NCBI RefSeq assembly: GCF_900090105.1
Contig: NZ_FMDM01000005.1
Coordinates: 124,001 to 188,000 of the forward strand
From: Micromonospora humi
GTDB taxonomy: Bacteria > Actinomycetota > Actinomycetes > Mycobacteriales > Micromonosporaceae
Reading direction: 5' to 3'
DNA length: 64,000 nt
This document shows, piece after piece, positions 8,553-18,400 of this stretch (within the stretch, counting starts at the first letter, position 1; each line of letters starts with the position of its first letter). The notes under the pieces are model-generated. The model was not told the origin of the DNA and made no database searches. It saw nothing but the letters and a program-made list of their open reading frames with translations. The translations under genes were made by a program, and so were the position numbers.

Positions 8553-8810
8553 CTACGTCGCCTCGGTGGTCCCGTCCAGCTCGACCGGCCACGAGCCCGC
8601 GAGAGCGCTGATCCGGGCGGCCGCCGCCGCCGGATCCGCGCCACGCCCCACCGCCAGCCCCAGGAGGTACGCGCTGACCGGCGCGCCCGGCCGGAGCACC
8701 TGGTGCGCCACGTCCCGGGCCACGTCGAGCACCGCCGACACCGGCACCTCCGACGCATCCAGGTCCAGCTCGGCGCAGGCCGCGGTGAGCCAGTCGTCCA
8801 TCACCGTCAT
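8553..8810 (-). CDS. DUF6457 family small protein
   Basis: An 85-residue helical protein ([18 protein letters not shown], then [17 protein letters not shown] and [12 protein letters not shown]) of the DUF6457 type, which recurs after mobA or other molybdenum-cofactor genes in actinomycetes. ATG 8810 overlaps the mobA stop in an ATGA arrangement with GAGGAG upstream, so it is translated by coupling to mobA; a GTG at 8819 lies too close to that purine tract. Function is unknown; context suggests a molybdopterin-related accessory role. Confidence 0.75.
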   Translation of the reverse strand: MTVMDDWLTAACAELDLDASEVPVSAVLDVARDVAHQVLRPGAPVSAYLLGLAVGRGADPAAAAARISALAGSWPVELDGTTEAT

Positions 8811-9406
8811 GTCGTCCACTCCTCGGCCCGGCGTACGTCCTCGTCAGTGTCGCAGTCGAACCAGGGCGGCGCTCCGGCACCGGACCAGGCGACCTCCCGG
8901 ACCGTGGTGCCGGCCAGCAGCCCGCGTACCGACGCCCCGTCGACCGTCCCGCCCCGACTCGCCGCCAGCCGGTCGAGGGCGGTGCGCAGCGCCGGCAGGC
9001 GCCAGACCCCGCAGAGCTGCTGCCGGCGGCCGTCGCCGTCCACGTAGCAGGCCAGCCCGTCGACCGACCCGTCGAGCGCGCGCCGCAACTCGGCCACCGC
9101 GGCGGTGGTGAGCAGCGGCAGGTCGGCGGCGAGCAGGGCGACAGTGGGCGGGTCGGAGCGCAGCTGGGCCAGCCCCGCCGCGGTCGCGGCCACCGGGCCG
9201 CCGCCGGGCGGATCCTCCCGGGTCACCCGCACGCCCGCCGGCACCGGGCCGGGCGGACCGACCACGACCCGTTCACTCGCGTCGGCCACCGCCGCCAGCA
9301 CCCGGTGCAGCATCGGCCGCCCACCGACCGGACGGGCGGGCTTGTCCATCCCACCCATCCGCCGGGCCGCGCCGCCGGCGAGCAGCACCGCCGCGTACCC
9401 GGTCAC
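8807..9406 (-). CDS. mobA: Molybdenum cofactor guanylyltransferase MobA
   Basis: A 199-residue nucleotidyltransferase with the MobA signature: [20 protein letters not shown] at the N-terminus for GTP binding, and a metal-binding aspartate in [10 protein letters not shown]. It transfers GMP from GTP to molybdopterin to make the guanine dinucleotide form of the cofactor used by DMSO-reductase-family enzymes such as formate dehydrogenase. That fits the divergent fdhD gene. GTG 9406 is preceded by the leaderless-type element TAGGGT and no clear Shine-Dalgarno. It overlaps the downstream DUF6457 gene. Confidence 0.9.
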   Translation of the reverse strand: MTGYAAVLLAGGAARRMGGMDKPARPVGGRPMLHRVLAAVADASERVVVGPPGPVPAGVRVTREDPPGGGPVAATAAGLAQLRSDPPTVALLAADLPLLTTAAVAELRRALDGSVDGLACYVDGDGRRQQLCGVWRLPALRTALDRLAASRGGTVDGASVRGLLAGTTVREVAWSGAGAPPWFDCDTDEDVRRAEEWTT

Positions 9407-9412
9407 CGCCTC

Positions 9413-9418
9413 ACCCTA
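9413..9418 (-). promoter_or_regulatory. -10-like TAGGGT for mobA
   Basis: TAGGGT on the minus strand lies 6 nt before the GTG start of mobA. Confidence 0.5.
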
Positions 9419-9586
9419 CCCAGGGTCCCGGTCGCCAACCGTCCGCTCGACCGCACTCCGTCGAGGTGGCGGGCTCGACCCGGCCACCTCGCCGCGCTGG
9501 TGCGGATCACCGCCGGCCGGGGCCGCGGGCGCTCCACCGGGAGCGTGAAGGTGCGGGCGGGGCGCGGCCCGGGAGAGGATGGCGGG

Positions 9587-10441
9587 ATGGGACGGGCGAC
9601 AGACCGGCGAGGCGTGCTGCGGATCGACCTCGGGGCGACGGGTGACCGTGGGGCCCGGGTTCGCCGGCAGGACACCCTGGCCGTGGAGGAGCCGCTGGAG
9701 ATCCGGGTCGGGCCGGCCGGCGCCGGTCGCCGCCGCCCGCTCGCGGTGACCATGCGGACCCCCGGCGACGACCTGGATCTGGCGATCGGCTTCCTGCTCA
9801 CCGAGGGGCTGATCCGCTCGGCGGAGGACGTGCACACCGCGCAGCTGTGCGCCGGGGCGGACACCCCCAACACCTACAACGTGGTCGACGTGGTGCTCTC
9901 CCCCGGCGTGCCGGAGCCGGAGACCGACCCGTCGCGCAACTTCTACACCACCAGCTCGTGCGGGGTGTGCGGCAAGGCGAGCATCGAATCCGTGCGTACC
10001 CGCTCCCGGTTCGCCGTGCGGGAGGACCCGCTGGAGGTCACCGCCGAACTGCTGGCCGGGCTGCCCGACCGGCTGCGCGCCGCGCAACGCGCCTTCGACC
10101 GAACCGGCGGCCTGCACGCGGCCGGGCTCTTCGGCGCCGACGGTGAGCTGCTGGTGCTGCGCGAGGACGTGGGCCGGCACAACGCCGTGGACAAGGTCGT
10201 CGGCTGGGCCGCCCGGGCGGACCGGCTGCCGCTGGCCGGCCACGTGCTGCTCGTCTCCGGCCGGGCCAGTTTCGAACTCACCCAGAAGGCGTGGATGGCC
10301 GGCGTGCCGCTGCTGGCGGCGGTCTCTGCGCCCAGCACGCTCGCCGCCGAACTGGCCGAGGAGGCCGGGATGACGCTGGTCGGCTTCCTGCGCGACCCGA
10401 CCATGAACGTCTACACCGGGGCGCAGCGCGTGACCGCCTGA
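9587..10441 (+). CDS. fdhD: Formate dehydrogenase accessory sulfurtransferase FdhD
   Basis: A 284-residue FdhD. The diagnostic [12 protein letters not shown] motif carries the CxxC pair that accepts sulfur from the cysteine desulfurase IscS and passes it to the Mo-bisPGD cofactor of formate dehydrogenase. Other conserved blocks are [44 protein letters not shown] and [10 protein letters not shown] 9587 is preceded by a GGGAGAGGA tract; the open frame further upstream lacks conserved sequence. It is divergent from mobA. The formate dehydrogenase structural genes are not in the window. Confidence 0.94.
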   Translation: MGRATDRRGVLRIDLGATGDRGARVRRQDTLAVEEPLEIRVGPAGAGRRRPLAVTMRTPGDDLDLAIGFLLTEGLIRSAEDVHTAQLCAGADTPNTYNVVDVVLSPGVPEPETDPSRNFYTTSSCGVCGKASIESVRTRSRFAVREDPLEVTAELLAGLPDRLRAAQRAFDRTGGLHAAGLFGADGELLVLREDVGRHNAVDKVVGWAARADRLPLAGHVLLVSGRASFELTQKAWMAGVPLLAAVSAPSTLAAELAEEAGMTLVGFLRDPTMNVYTGAQRVTA

Positions 10442-10528
10442 CCCGCAGCAGCCGGTGGAGCCGGCGACCGGACCCACCCATCGGGACGCCCGCACGACCG
10501 CTGCACGGTCGGGCAAGCGTCTGCGCGC

Positions 10529-11716
10529 TCAGCGGGGCGGGCGACGACGCCGGCGGCGCAGCACGGCCCCGCCGGCGTTCGCCGGCCAGCCGTCCAGCTC
10601 GGACGGGGGCACGCCACGGCGGAGCGCGTCGTCGAGGAGCACCGCGAGCGGGTATTCGGGGTGGGCCGCGAGCACCCGCTCCAGGGCGACGGCGGCCAGC
10701 GCGCCGTGCCCGGCCCGCCAGGCGGCGAACGAGAGCAGCGTGCCGGGCGCCGCGCTCAGATCCGGCTCGGCGCGGCGGAAGACGTCGGTCCAGAGACTGA
10801 TGTCGGCGTCCCGGCCGTCGGTGCGGGACCAGGCGTGGTCGCGCACCGCGACATGGGTCAGGAGCACGGTCAGCCAGGCCACCTCGTCGTCGTCGAGCCG
10901 CTCGCCACGCCGCTGCCGCCGGAACGCGGCCCGCACCGCCGCCGCGCCGGTCGAGCGCAGGGCCCGAGCCTCCCCGCGCCGGCCGCCGGTCGACCCGCCG
11001 GCCGGCCCACCGCCGGAGGAAGCGCCACCGGACCCGCCCCCGTCCCCGGCACCGCCCACCGGCTCACCGCTCGCCGGCTCACGGCTCGGCGCGGCAGCGC
11101 CCGGCTGGTGGCCCTCGACAGCGGCACCGCCGGGCGGGAGGCCGCCGGTGAGGGCGGCCAGCCGGTGTCGCGCCCGCCCGGTGGCCCGACGCATGGCCAG
11201 TCGGACCGGACCGTCGAACGGCGACACCTGTGCGGCCAGCGCCGCGCGGTCGGGCAGGGCGACCTGACCGGCGAAGACGGCTGCCGCGCTGACCTGGCTG
11301 GCGACCGGGTCGTACGGCGTGCCGTCGGCCGGGCAGCAGGCCGGTTCGCCGCAGAGGTAGGACCACCAGCGGCCGTCGGTCACCCGGAGCGCGTCGAGGA
11401 CGACCAGACCCGCCTCGTCCAGCGCCGCACCGACCGCGTCCACAGCACCGGTGACCCGGGCGGCCGGGCCGTAGCCGATGACCGTCGCGGCGTCGGCGTC
11501 CTGCCGCACCACCACCTGCGCCAGGTGCCGGGCCGCCGGACCCGGGTCGGCGCCCGGTTCGGGCAGGTCACCCCGGGCGGCGAAGACCACGCGGCGGCCC
11601 CGCACCGCGACCACCACGACGCTGTCGGCGGGATGGAAGCCGAGCAGGTAGGGCACCGCGACGACGAGGTCGGCCGGCGAGCGGACGGAGAGGCGGGGGC
11701 GCTCGGTCGAGTTCAT
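10529..11716 (-). CDS. DUF4192 domain-containing protein
   Basis: A 395-residue DUF4192 protein common in actinobacteria. The N-terminal domain has RSPADLVVAVPYLLGFHPADSVVVVAV and later VLDALRVTDGRWWSY, the usual DUF4192 hallmarks. A Gly/Ser-rich linker (about residues 195-245) precedes a helical C-terminal module with DDDEVAWLTVLL and LWTDVFRRAEPD. No catalytic signature is evident and the family's function is unknown. The ATG at 11716 lacks an obvious Shine-Dalgarno. The gene is convergent with fdhD and divergent from the kinase-like gene. Confidence 0.85.
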   Translation of the reverse strand: MNSTERPRLSVRSPADLVVAVPYLLGFHPADSVVVVAVRGRRVVFAARGDLPEPGADPGPAARHLAQVVVRQDADAATVIGYGPAARVTGAVDAVGAALDEAGLVVLDALRVTDGRWWSYLCGEPACCPADGTPYDPVASQVSAAAVFAGQVALPDRAALAAQVSPFDGPVRLAMRRATGRARHRLAALTGGLPPGGAAVEGHQPGAAAPSREPASGEPVGGAGDGGGSGGASSGGGPAGGSTGGRRGEARALRSTGAAAVRAAFRRQRRGERLDDDEVAWLTVLLTHVAVRDHAWSRTDGRDADISLWTDVFRRAEPDLSAAPGTLLSFAAWRAGHGALAAVALERVLAAHPEYPLAVLLDDALRRGVPPSELDGWPANAGGAVLRRRRRRPPR

Positions 11717-11755
11717 GTCGGGAGCGTGCGTGCCGGCCGGTCGTCACGGGAGGCC

Positions 11756-11783
11756 CTGTGGACGACACGCGGTCCGTCCACAG
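11756..11783. repeat. Perfect 9-bp inverted repeat, possible operator
   Basis: CTGTGGACG (11756-11764) and CGTCCACAG (11775-11783) flank a 10-bp spacer between the divergent DUF4192 and kinase-like genes. Each arm resembles a DnaA box with two mismatches. Confidence 0.6.
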
Positions 11784-11865
11784 ACACGCTGCGTATCGGT
11801 CCAGCTGACCGTCGACCGCCGGCGATCGGGGTACGACACGGCCCTCGGATGTCCCAGGCAGGGAC

Positions 11866-11871
11866 TACCTT
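11866..11871 (+). promoter_or_regulatory. -10-like TACCTT, leaderless promoter
   Basis: TACCTT ends 6 nt before ATG 11878 and no ribosome binding site is visible. Confidence 0.5.
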
Positions 11872-11877
11872 GCGGTC

Positions 11878-12792
11878 ATGGACCTGGCGTACCTGCGGGC
11901 ACACCCGGCGCACCTGCCGACCTTCCTGACCCACCAGCGGATCCGGGAGACACCGGTCGCCGGTGGCGACATCTGCACCGCGTCCCGGCTCACCCTGGAC
12001 GACGGGCACTCCGTCTTCACCAAGAGCTGGCCGGAGCGGGCGGCGCGACCGGTGCCCGACGGCTTCTTCGCCACCGAGGCGGCCGGCCTGCGGTGGCTGC
12101 GTGAGGCCGACGCGGTGCCGGTGCCCGACGTGCTGGTCGCGCTGCCGGAGCTGCTGGCGCTCGACTGGGTCGAGCCGGGTGAACCGGGGCCGAGGGCGGC
12201 GGAGGCGTTCGGCCGCGGGCTGGCCGCGCTGCACCGGGCCGGCGCGCCCGCGTTCGGCGCGGAGTGGCCCGGGTTCATCGGCGCACTGCCGCAGGACAAC
12301 ACCCCCGACCCGGGCCCGTGGTCGAGCTGGTTCGCCAGGTGCCGGCTGCTGCCGCACCTGCGGGCGTCGGTCGACCGGGGCGCGCTCACCGGGGCCACGG
12401 CGGCGCTGGTCGAGCAGGTGGTCGACCGGGTGGGCGAGTTCGGCGGCGACGAGCCGCCGTCCCGGCTGCACGGCGATCTCTGGCCCGGCAACCTGCTCTG
12501 GGGCGCCGACGGCCGGGTCTGGCTTGTCGACCCGGCGGCGCACGGCGGCCACCGCGAGACCGACCTGGCTCAGCTGGCGCTCTTCGGCGGCCCGCCGCAC
12601 CTGGACCGGATCATGGCCGCCTACCGGGAGGCCTGGCCGTTGGCCGACGGCTGGCGCGAACGGGTGCCGGTGCACCAGCTGCACCTGCTGCTGGTGCACA
12701 CCGCGCTCTTCGGCGAGACGTACGCGGAGGCGGTGTCCTCCGCCGCACGGGCCGCGCTCCGGGCCCTCGGACGCGCTACGGTCGACGGATGA
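11878..12792 (+). CDS. Fructosamine/ketosamine-3-kinase family phosphotransferase
   Basis: A 304-residue aminoglycoside-phosphotransferase-fold enzyme. The catalytic loop is [13 protein letters not shown] near residue 200 and the metal-binding segment is [18 protein letters not shown], which matches the fructosamine-3-kinase subfamily. These kinases phosphorylate sugar-amine adducts to destabilise them and repair glycated proteins or metabolites. Its stop overlaps the moaA start (ATGA), so the operon is kinase-moaA-moaD. The biological reason for pairing with molybdopterin genes is unclear. Confidence 0.85.
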   Translation: MDLAYLRAHPAHLPTFLTHQRIRETPVAGGDICTASRLTLDDGHSVFTKSWPERAARPVPDGFFATEAAGLRWLREADAVPVPDVLVALPELLALDWVEPGEPGPRAAEAFGRGLAALHRAGAPAFGAEWPGFIGALPQDNTPDPGPWSSWFARCRLLPHLRASVDRGALTGATAALVEQVVDRVGEFGGDEPPSRLHGDLWPGNLLWGADGRVWLVDPAAHGGHRETDLAQLALFGGPPHLDRIMAAYREAWPLADGWRERVPVHQLHLLLVHTALFGETYAEAVSSAARAALRALGRATVDG

Positions 12793-13805
12793 CCGCCTCC
12801 CGGACGACGGCCGACGGGGTTCTCGCCGACCGGTACGGTCGCGTCGCCCGGGACCTTCGGGTCTCGCTGACCGACAAGTGCAACCTGCGCTGCACCTACT
12901 GCATGCCGGCCGAGGGCCTGCCCTGGCTGGCCGGTCCGCAGCTGCTCACCGACGACGAGATCGTGCGCCTGGTCGGCGTCGCGGTGCGGCGGCTCGGCGT
13001 CACCGAGGTGCGTTTCACCGGTGGCGAGCCGCTCATCCGGCCCGGGCTGCCCGGCATCGTGGCGGCCGTGGCCGCGCTGTCGCCCCGGCCGCGCATCTCG
13101 CTGACCACGAACGGCATCGGCCTGGCCCGCCTCGCGCCGGCGCTGCGCTCGGCCGGGCTGGACCGGGTGAACGTCTCGCTGGACACGCTCGACCGGGACC
13201 GGTTCGCCGCATTGACCCGCCGCGACCGGCACCATGACGTGCTCGCCGGGTTGGCCGGCGCGGCGGACGCCGGGCTGACCCCCGTGAAGATCAACGCGGT
13301 GCTGATGCGCGGGGTCAACGACGACGAGGCGCCGGAGCTGCTCCGGTTCGCCCTGGCGCACGGCTACGAGCTGCGGTTCATCGAGCAGATGCCGCTGGAC
13401 GCGCAGCACGGCTGGGACCGGTCGACCATGGTCACCGCCGACGAGATCCTGGCCGCCCTGCGCGCCGAGTTCGCGTTGCGGCCCGACCCGGCCGAGCGGG
13501 GCGCCGCGCCGGCCGAGACCTGGCTGGTGGATGACGGGCCGGCCCGGGTCGGGGTGATCGCCAGCGTGACCCGGCCGTTCTGCGGCGACTGCGACCGCAC
13601 CCGGCTCACCGCCGACGGCCAGGTGCGAAACTGCCTCTTCGCCACCGACGAGTCCGACCTGCGGGCCGCGTTGCGGGCCGGCGCCGACGACGAGGATCTG
13701 GCCCGTCGCTGGCGCGCCGCCATGTGGGGCAAGCGCGCCGGGCACGGCATCGACGACCCGACCTTCCTGCAGCCCGTCCGGCCGATGTCCGCGATCGGAG
13801 GATGA
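12789..13805 (+). CDS. moaA: GTP 3',8-cyclase MoaA
   Basis: A 338-residue radical-SAM enzyme catalysing the first step of molybdopterin synthesis, GTP to 3',8-cyclo-GTP. The N-terminal cluster motif is [12 protein letters not shown] and the second, C-terminal 4Fe-4S cluster ligands lie in [10 protein letters not shown] and [18 protein letters not shown] follows the first cluster, and the C-terminus ends GG as required for activity. The start is coupled to the upstream kinase by ATGA and the stop to moaD by ATGA. The usual partner moaC lies about 14 kb away on the other strand. Confidence 0.96.
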   Translation: MTASRTTADGVLADRYGRVARDLRVSLTDKCNLRCTYCMPAEGLPWLAGPQLLTDDEIVRLVGVAVRRLGVTEVRFTGGEPLIRPGLPGIVAAVAALSPRPRISLTTNGIGLARLAPALRSAGLDRVNVSLDTLDRDRFAALTRRDRHHDVLAGLAGAADAGLTPVKINAVLMRGVNDDEAPELLRFALAHGYELRFIEQMPLDAQHGWDRSTMVTADEILAALRAEFALRPDPAERGAAPAETWLVDDGPARVGVIASVTRPFCGDCDRTRLTADGQVRNCLFATDESDLRAALRAGADDEDLARRWRAAMWGKRAGHGIDDPTFLQPVRPMSAIGG

Positions 13806-14053
13806 CGGTGGAGTTGACCGTCCGCTACTTCGCCGGGGCGCGCGCCGCCGCCGGCCGCGCCGAGGAGACCGCATCCGCCGGCCGGTCGTTGGACGAACTC
13901 CTCGACGACCTGGCCGCGCGGCACGGAGAGCGACTGGCGATAGTGCTCAAGGCGGCGAGTTTCCTGGTCGACGGCGTGGCCTGTCATGATCGTCGGGCAC
14001 CGTTGCCGGCCGGGGTCACGGTGGACGTGCTGCCACCCTTCGCGGGCGGCTGA
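13802..14053 (+). CDS. moaD: Molybdopterin synthase sulfur carrier subunit MoaD
   Basis: An 83-residue ubiquitin-like protein ([16 protein letters not shown]... [10 protein letters not shown]) ending in the Gly-Gly tail that is adenylated and thiocarboxylated to donate sulfur to precursor Z. It overlaps moaA by ATGA. The catalytic partner MoaE is encoded at 25.6-26.1 kb on the opposite strand, so the two molybdopterin synthase subunits are not co-transcribed. Confidence 0.93.
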   Translation: MTVELTVRYFAGARAAAGRAEETASAGRSLDELLDDLAARHGERLAIVLKAASFLVDGVACHDRRAPLPAGVTVDVLPPFAGG

Positions 14054-14064
14054 GGGAGGCCGAC

Positions 14065-15402
14065 GTGCTGGCGATGGCGACATTCGTGGGTTTCGTCGTG
14101 CTCGTCATCGGTCTGATCCACTTCTACCTGTGGAAGCGGATGGTCCGCGACACCACCCGCCCGGGGCGGGCCCGCCGGGTCGGGGCGGTGGTGGCGATCC
14201 TGCTCGCGCTGCTCGTGCCGGCGACCATGGCCGGCACGCAGAACGGTTTCTACTGGCTGGCCTGGCCGGGCTACCTCTGGCTGGCCCTGATGTTCTACCT
14301 GCTGGTGCTGCTGCTGGTGCTCGAGGTACCGACCGCGGTGGTCCGGCTGGTCCTGCGCCGGCGGGCCCGGTCGGCCACGGCCACCGGGCCGGAACCCGAG
14401 CCGGCGCTGGTCGGCGCGCCCGGCCCGGCCCGGCCCGGCGACGCCCGCCCGGCCGGTCGCACCGGCGACGCCGGCAGCCCCACGCCGCCGGACGACCCCG
14501 ACGACACGTCCCCGACCGGTGACGCGGGCGGCCCGCCGCCGACCGCGGGGGTGCCCGGCCACGACCCGTCCCGCCGGCTGCTGCTGGCGCGCGGCGCGGC
14601 GATCTTCGCCGGGCTCACGGCCGCCGGCGTGACCGGGTACGGCGTCCGCACCGCGATGGGTCCGCCCCGACTGGACCGGGTCCGGATCCCGCTGGCCAAG
14701 CTGCCCCGGAGCATGGACGGGCTGCGGATCGCGACCGTCTCCGACATCCACCTCGGGCCGCTGCGCGGCCGGGCGCACACCGAGCGCATCGTCGCGATGA
14801 TCAATCGTCTGGACGCCGACCTGGTGGCGGTGGTCGGCGACCTGGTGGACGGCTCGGTGGCCGAGTTGGGCGCGGCGGCGGAGCCGCTGCGCGACCTGCG
14901 CTCCCGGTACGGGAGCTTCTTCGTGACCGGCAACCACGAGTACTACTCCGGGGTCGAGGAGTGGGTCCGCGAGGTGGACCGGCTCGGCCTGCGGGTGCTG
15001 CAGAACGAGCGGCAGGAGATCCGGGCTCGGGGCGGGGTGCTCGACCTGGCCGGTGTCAACGACGTGACCGCCGACGGCACCGGGCTGGCCGCGCCGGCCG
15101 ACTACGCCGCCGCGCTCGGCGACCGCGACCCGAGCCGTCCGGTGGTGCTGCTGGCCCACCAGCCGGTGGCCGCGCACGAGGCGGCGAAGTTCGGCGTCGA
15201 CCTCCAACTCTCCGGGCACACCCACGGCGGCCAGATGGTGCCGTTCAACCTGGCGGTGAAGCTCCAGCAGCCGGTGGTCTCCGGTCTGGGCGAGGTGGAC
15301 GGCACCAAGGTCTACGTGACGAACGGGGCCGGCTTCTGGGGTCCGCCGGTGCGGGTCGGCGCTCCGCCGCAGGTGACGTTGGTGGAGCTGCGCGCCCCAT
15401 AG
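14065..15402 (+). CDS. Membrane-anchored calcineurin-like metallophosphoesterase
   Basis: A 445-residue protein. Three N-terminal membrane segments (about residues 5-20, 45-60 and 70-100) are followed by a Pro/Asp-rich linker (110-165), a fourth hydrophobic stretch (LLLARGAAIFAGLTAAG), then a binuclear metallophosphoesterase domain. Metal motifs are TVSDIHLGP, VGDLVDG, GNHEYYSG and SGHTHGGQ, all intact. This is the YkuE/YaeI-type arrangement; known members act on lipid or nucleotide phosphoesters outside the membrane. GTG 14065 follows GGGAGG. It starts 11 bp after moaD and may share its transcript. Confidence 0.88.
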   Translation: MLAMATFVGFVVLVIGLIHFYLWKRMVRDTTRPGRARRVGAVVAILLALLVPATMAGTQNGFYWLAWPGYLWLALMFYLLVLLLVLEVPTAVVRLVLRRRARSATATGPEPEPALVGAPGPARPGDARPAGRTGDAGSPTPPDDPDDTSPTGDAGGPPPTAGVPGHDPSRRLLLARGAAIFAGLTAAGVTGYGVRTAMGPPRLDRVRIPLAKLPRSMDGLRIATVSDIHLGPLRGRAHTERIVAMINRLDADLVAVVGDLVDGSVAELGAAAEPLRDLRSRYGSFFVTGNHEYYSGVEEWVREVDRLGLRVLQNERQEIRARGGVLDLAGVNDVTADGTGLAAPADYAAALGDRDPSRPVVLLAHQPVAAHEAAKFGVDLQLSGHTHGGQMVPFNLAVKLQQPVVSGLGEVDGTKVYVTNGAGFWGPPVRVGAPPQVTLVELRAP

Positions 15403-15496
15403 CGTGCGGGAGCGGCCGCGTCCAGCACCGCATTGCTCAGGTCACGCGTACGCGTGGCGGCGGGCGGGTAGGCAAGCGGACGTGACAGGATGCGGC

Positions 15497-18400
15497 GTGC
15501 CTCCGTTCAGCGCCGCACCCCCCGGTGGCCTCCCGCCCTACGTCGCGGATCTGCACATCCACTCGAAATACTCGCGCGCGTGCAGCCGCGACCTGACCCT
15601 GCCGAACCTCGGCTGGTGGGCCCGGCGCAAGGGCATCGCGGTGCTCGGCACCGGCGACTTCACCCACCCCGCCTGGTACGACCACCTGCGGGAGACGCTG
15701 CACCCGGCCGAGCCGGGCCTCCACCGGCTCTCGCCGGAGGCGGAACGGGACATCGCCCGGCGGCTCCCGCCCCGGCTGGCCAGCGAGGCGGAGGCGGACC
15801 CGGTCCGGTTCATGCTGAGCGTGGAGATCTCCACCATCTACAAGCGGGACGACCGGACCCGCAAGGTGCACCACCTGATCTACCTGCCGGACCTGGACGC
15901 GGTGGGCCGCTTCAACGCGGCGCTGGGCCGGATCGGCAACCTGGGCTCGGACGGCCGGCCGATCCTCGGGCTGGACTCCCGCGACCTGCTGGAGATCACC
16001 CTGGAGGCCAGCGGGGACGGCTACCTGGTGCCGGCGCACATCTGGACGCCCTGGTTCTCCGCACTCGGCTCGAAGTCCGGCTTCGACGCGATCGCCGACT
16101 GCTACGCCGACCTGGCCGAGCACATCTTCGCGGTGGAGACCGGGCTCTCGTCCGACCCGGAGATGAACTGGCGGGTCGGCAGCCTGGACCGCTACCAGTT
16201 GGTGTCGAACTCGGACGCCCACTCGCCGCCGGCGCTGGGCCGGGAGGCGACCGTCCTCACCGCGCCGCGCGACTACTTCGCGATCCGCGAGGCGCTGCGC
16301 ACCGGGGACGGGCTGGCCGGCACCGTCGAGTTCTTCCCGGAGGAGGGCAAGTACCACGCCGACGGGCACCGGCTCTGCGGGGTGAACTGGTCGCCGGAAC
16401 GCACCCGCGAGGCGGGCGGGCGCTGCCCGGAGTGCGGCAAGCCGCTGACCGTCGGTGTGCTCAGTCGGGTGGAGGCGCTGGCCGATCGGCCGGCGGGGCA
16501 CCGGCCGGCGCACGCCCGCGAGGTGGCCCACCTGGTGCCGCTGGCCGAGATCCTGGGTGAGCTGAACCGGGTGGGCGCGCGGTCGAAGAAGGTCGCGGGC
16601 AAGCTCAACGAGCTGGTCGCGGCGCTCGGCCCGGAGTTGGAGATCCTGACCCGTACGCCGGTGGAGGAGATCGGCCGCGTCGGCGGCGAACTGCTCGCGG
16701 AGGGCATCGCCCGGCTGCGCCGCGGCGAGGTGCGTCGGGTGCCGGGTTACGACGGTGAGTACGGGGTGATCACGCTGTTCGATCCGGCGGAACTGGGCGC
16801 CTCGGCCGGCGGTGGGCAGGACGCGCTCTTCGACGTACCCGTACCCGTGCCCGCGCAGCGGCGGCCCGCGGAGCCGGCGCCGAAGCCGAAGGCCAGGCGC
16901 CCGGCGGAGGCGCGGCCGGAGCCGAAGCGGAAGCCGCCCGCGCCTCCGCTCGCCCCGCCGCCCTCCCCGCACGAGCCGTTCGAGCCGATGCTCGCCGGCA
17001 TGGAGGAGGTCGGCACCGGCCTGCTGGACCGGCTGGACGCGATGCAGCGGGTGGCGGCGTCGGCACCGGGCGGCCCGTTGCTGATCGTGGCCGGCCCGGG
17101 CACCGGCAAGACCCGCACGCTGACGCACCGGATCGCCTACCTGTGCGCCGAGTTGAACGTCTTCCCGGACCAGTGCCTGGCGATCACGTTCACCCGCCGG
17201 GCGGCCGAGGAGTTGCGGCACCGCCTGGACGGGCTGCTCGGGCCGGTCGCCGAGGACGTCACGGTGGGCACGTTCCACGCGCTCGGCCTGACCGTGCTGC
17301 GGGAGAACGCGGCGGCGGCCGGGTTGCCGGCGGATTTCCGGATCGCCGACGACGCCGACCGGGCGGCGGCCCGCGCCGAGGCCGGCGACGACGACGAGCG
17401 GTACGTCGCGCTGCTGCGCAAGCGGGACCTGGTCGACCTGGACGAGCTGCTCACCCTGCCGGTGACGCTGTTGAAGGGCGACCGGAAACTGGTCCGGGAC
17501 TACCGGGAACGATGGAAGTGGATCTTCGTCGACGAGTACCAGGACGTCGACGCGGTCCAGTACGAGCTGCTGCGACTGCTCAGCACGCCGGACGGCAACC
17601 TGTGCGCGATCGGCGATCCGGACCAGGCGATCTACTCGTTCCGGGGCGCGGACGTCGGCTACTTCCTGCGCTTCTCGCAGGACTTCACCGACGCGCGGCT
17701 GGTCCGGCTGAACCGCAACTACCGCTCCTCCGCGCCGATCCTGGCCGCCGCCGTGCAGGCGATCGCGCCGTCGTCGCTGGTCCGGGGCCGCCGCCTCGAC
17801 CCGGCCCGGCTCGACCCGGAGGCGCCGCTGGTCGGCCGGTACGCCGCGACCACGGTCGCCGACGAGGCCGACTTCGTGGCGCGTACCGTCGACGAGCTGG
17901 TCGGCGGCCTGTCCCACCGGTCGTTCGACTCGGGCCGGATCGACGGTCGGGCCACCTCGCTGTCCTTCTCCGACATCGCTGTGCTCTACCGCACCGACTC
18001 CCAGGCCGCGCCGATCGTGGACGCGTTGGCCCGGGCGAACATCCCGGTGCAGAAACGCTCGCACGACCGGCTGCGCGACCGCCCCGGCGTGGCCGCCATC
18101 GCCCGCGAGCTGCGCCACGCCGGTCTCGGCGGCTCGCTGACCGCCCGGGTGCGCGAGGCCGGTCAGGTCCTGGCGGAGCGCTTCGCGGTGCCGACGCTCG
18201 ACGGCTCCGGCGCGGCACGCCCCGAGGACGTCCGTACGGCCGTGGATCTGCTCACGCCGCTGGCCCGGCGCTGCGACGACGACCTCGGGTCCTTCCTCAA
18301 CCAGCTCGCCACCGGCGCCGAGGTGGACGCGCTCGACCCGCGCGCCGAGGCGGTCACGCTGCTCACCCTGCACGCGGCAAAGGGCCTGGAGTTCCCGGTG

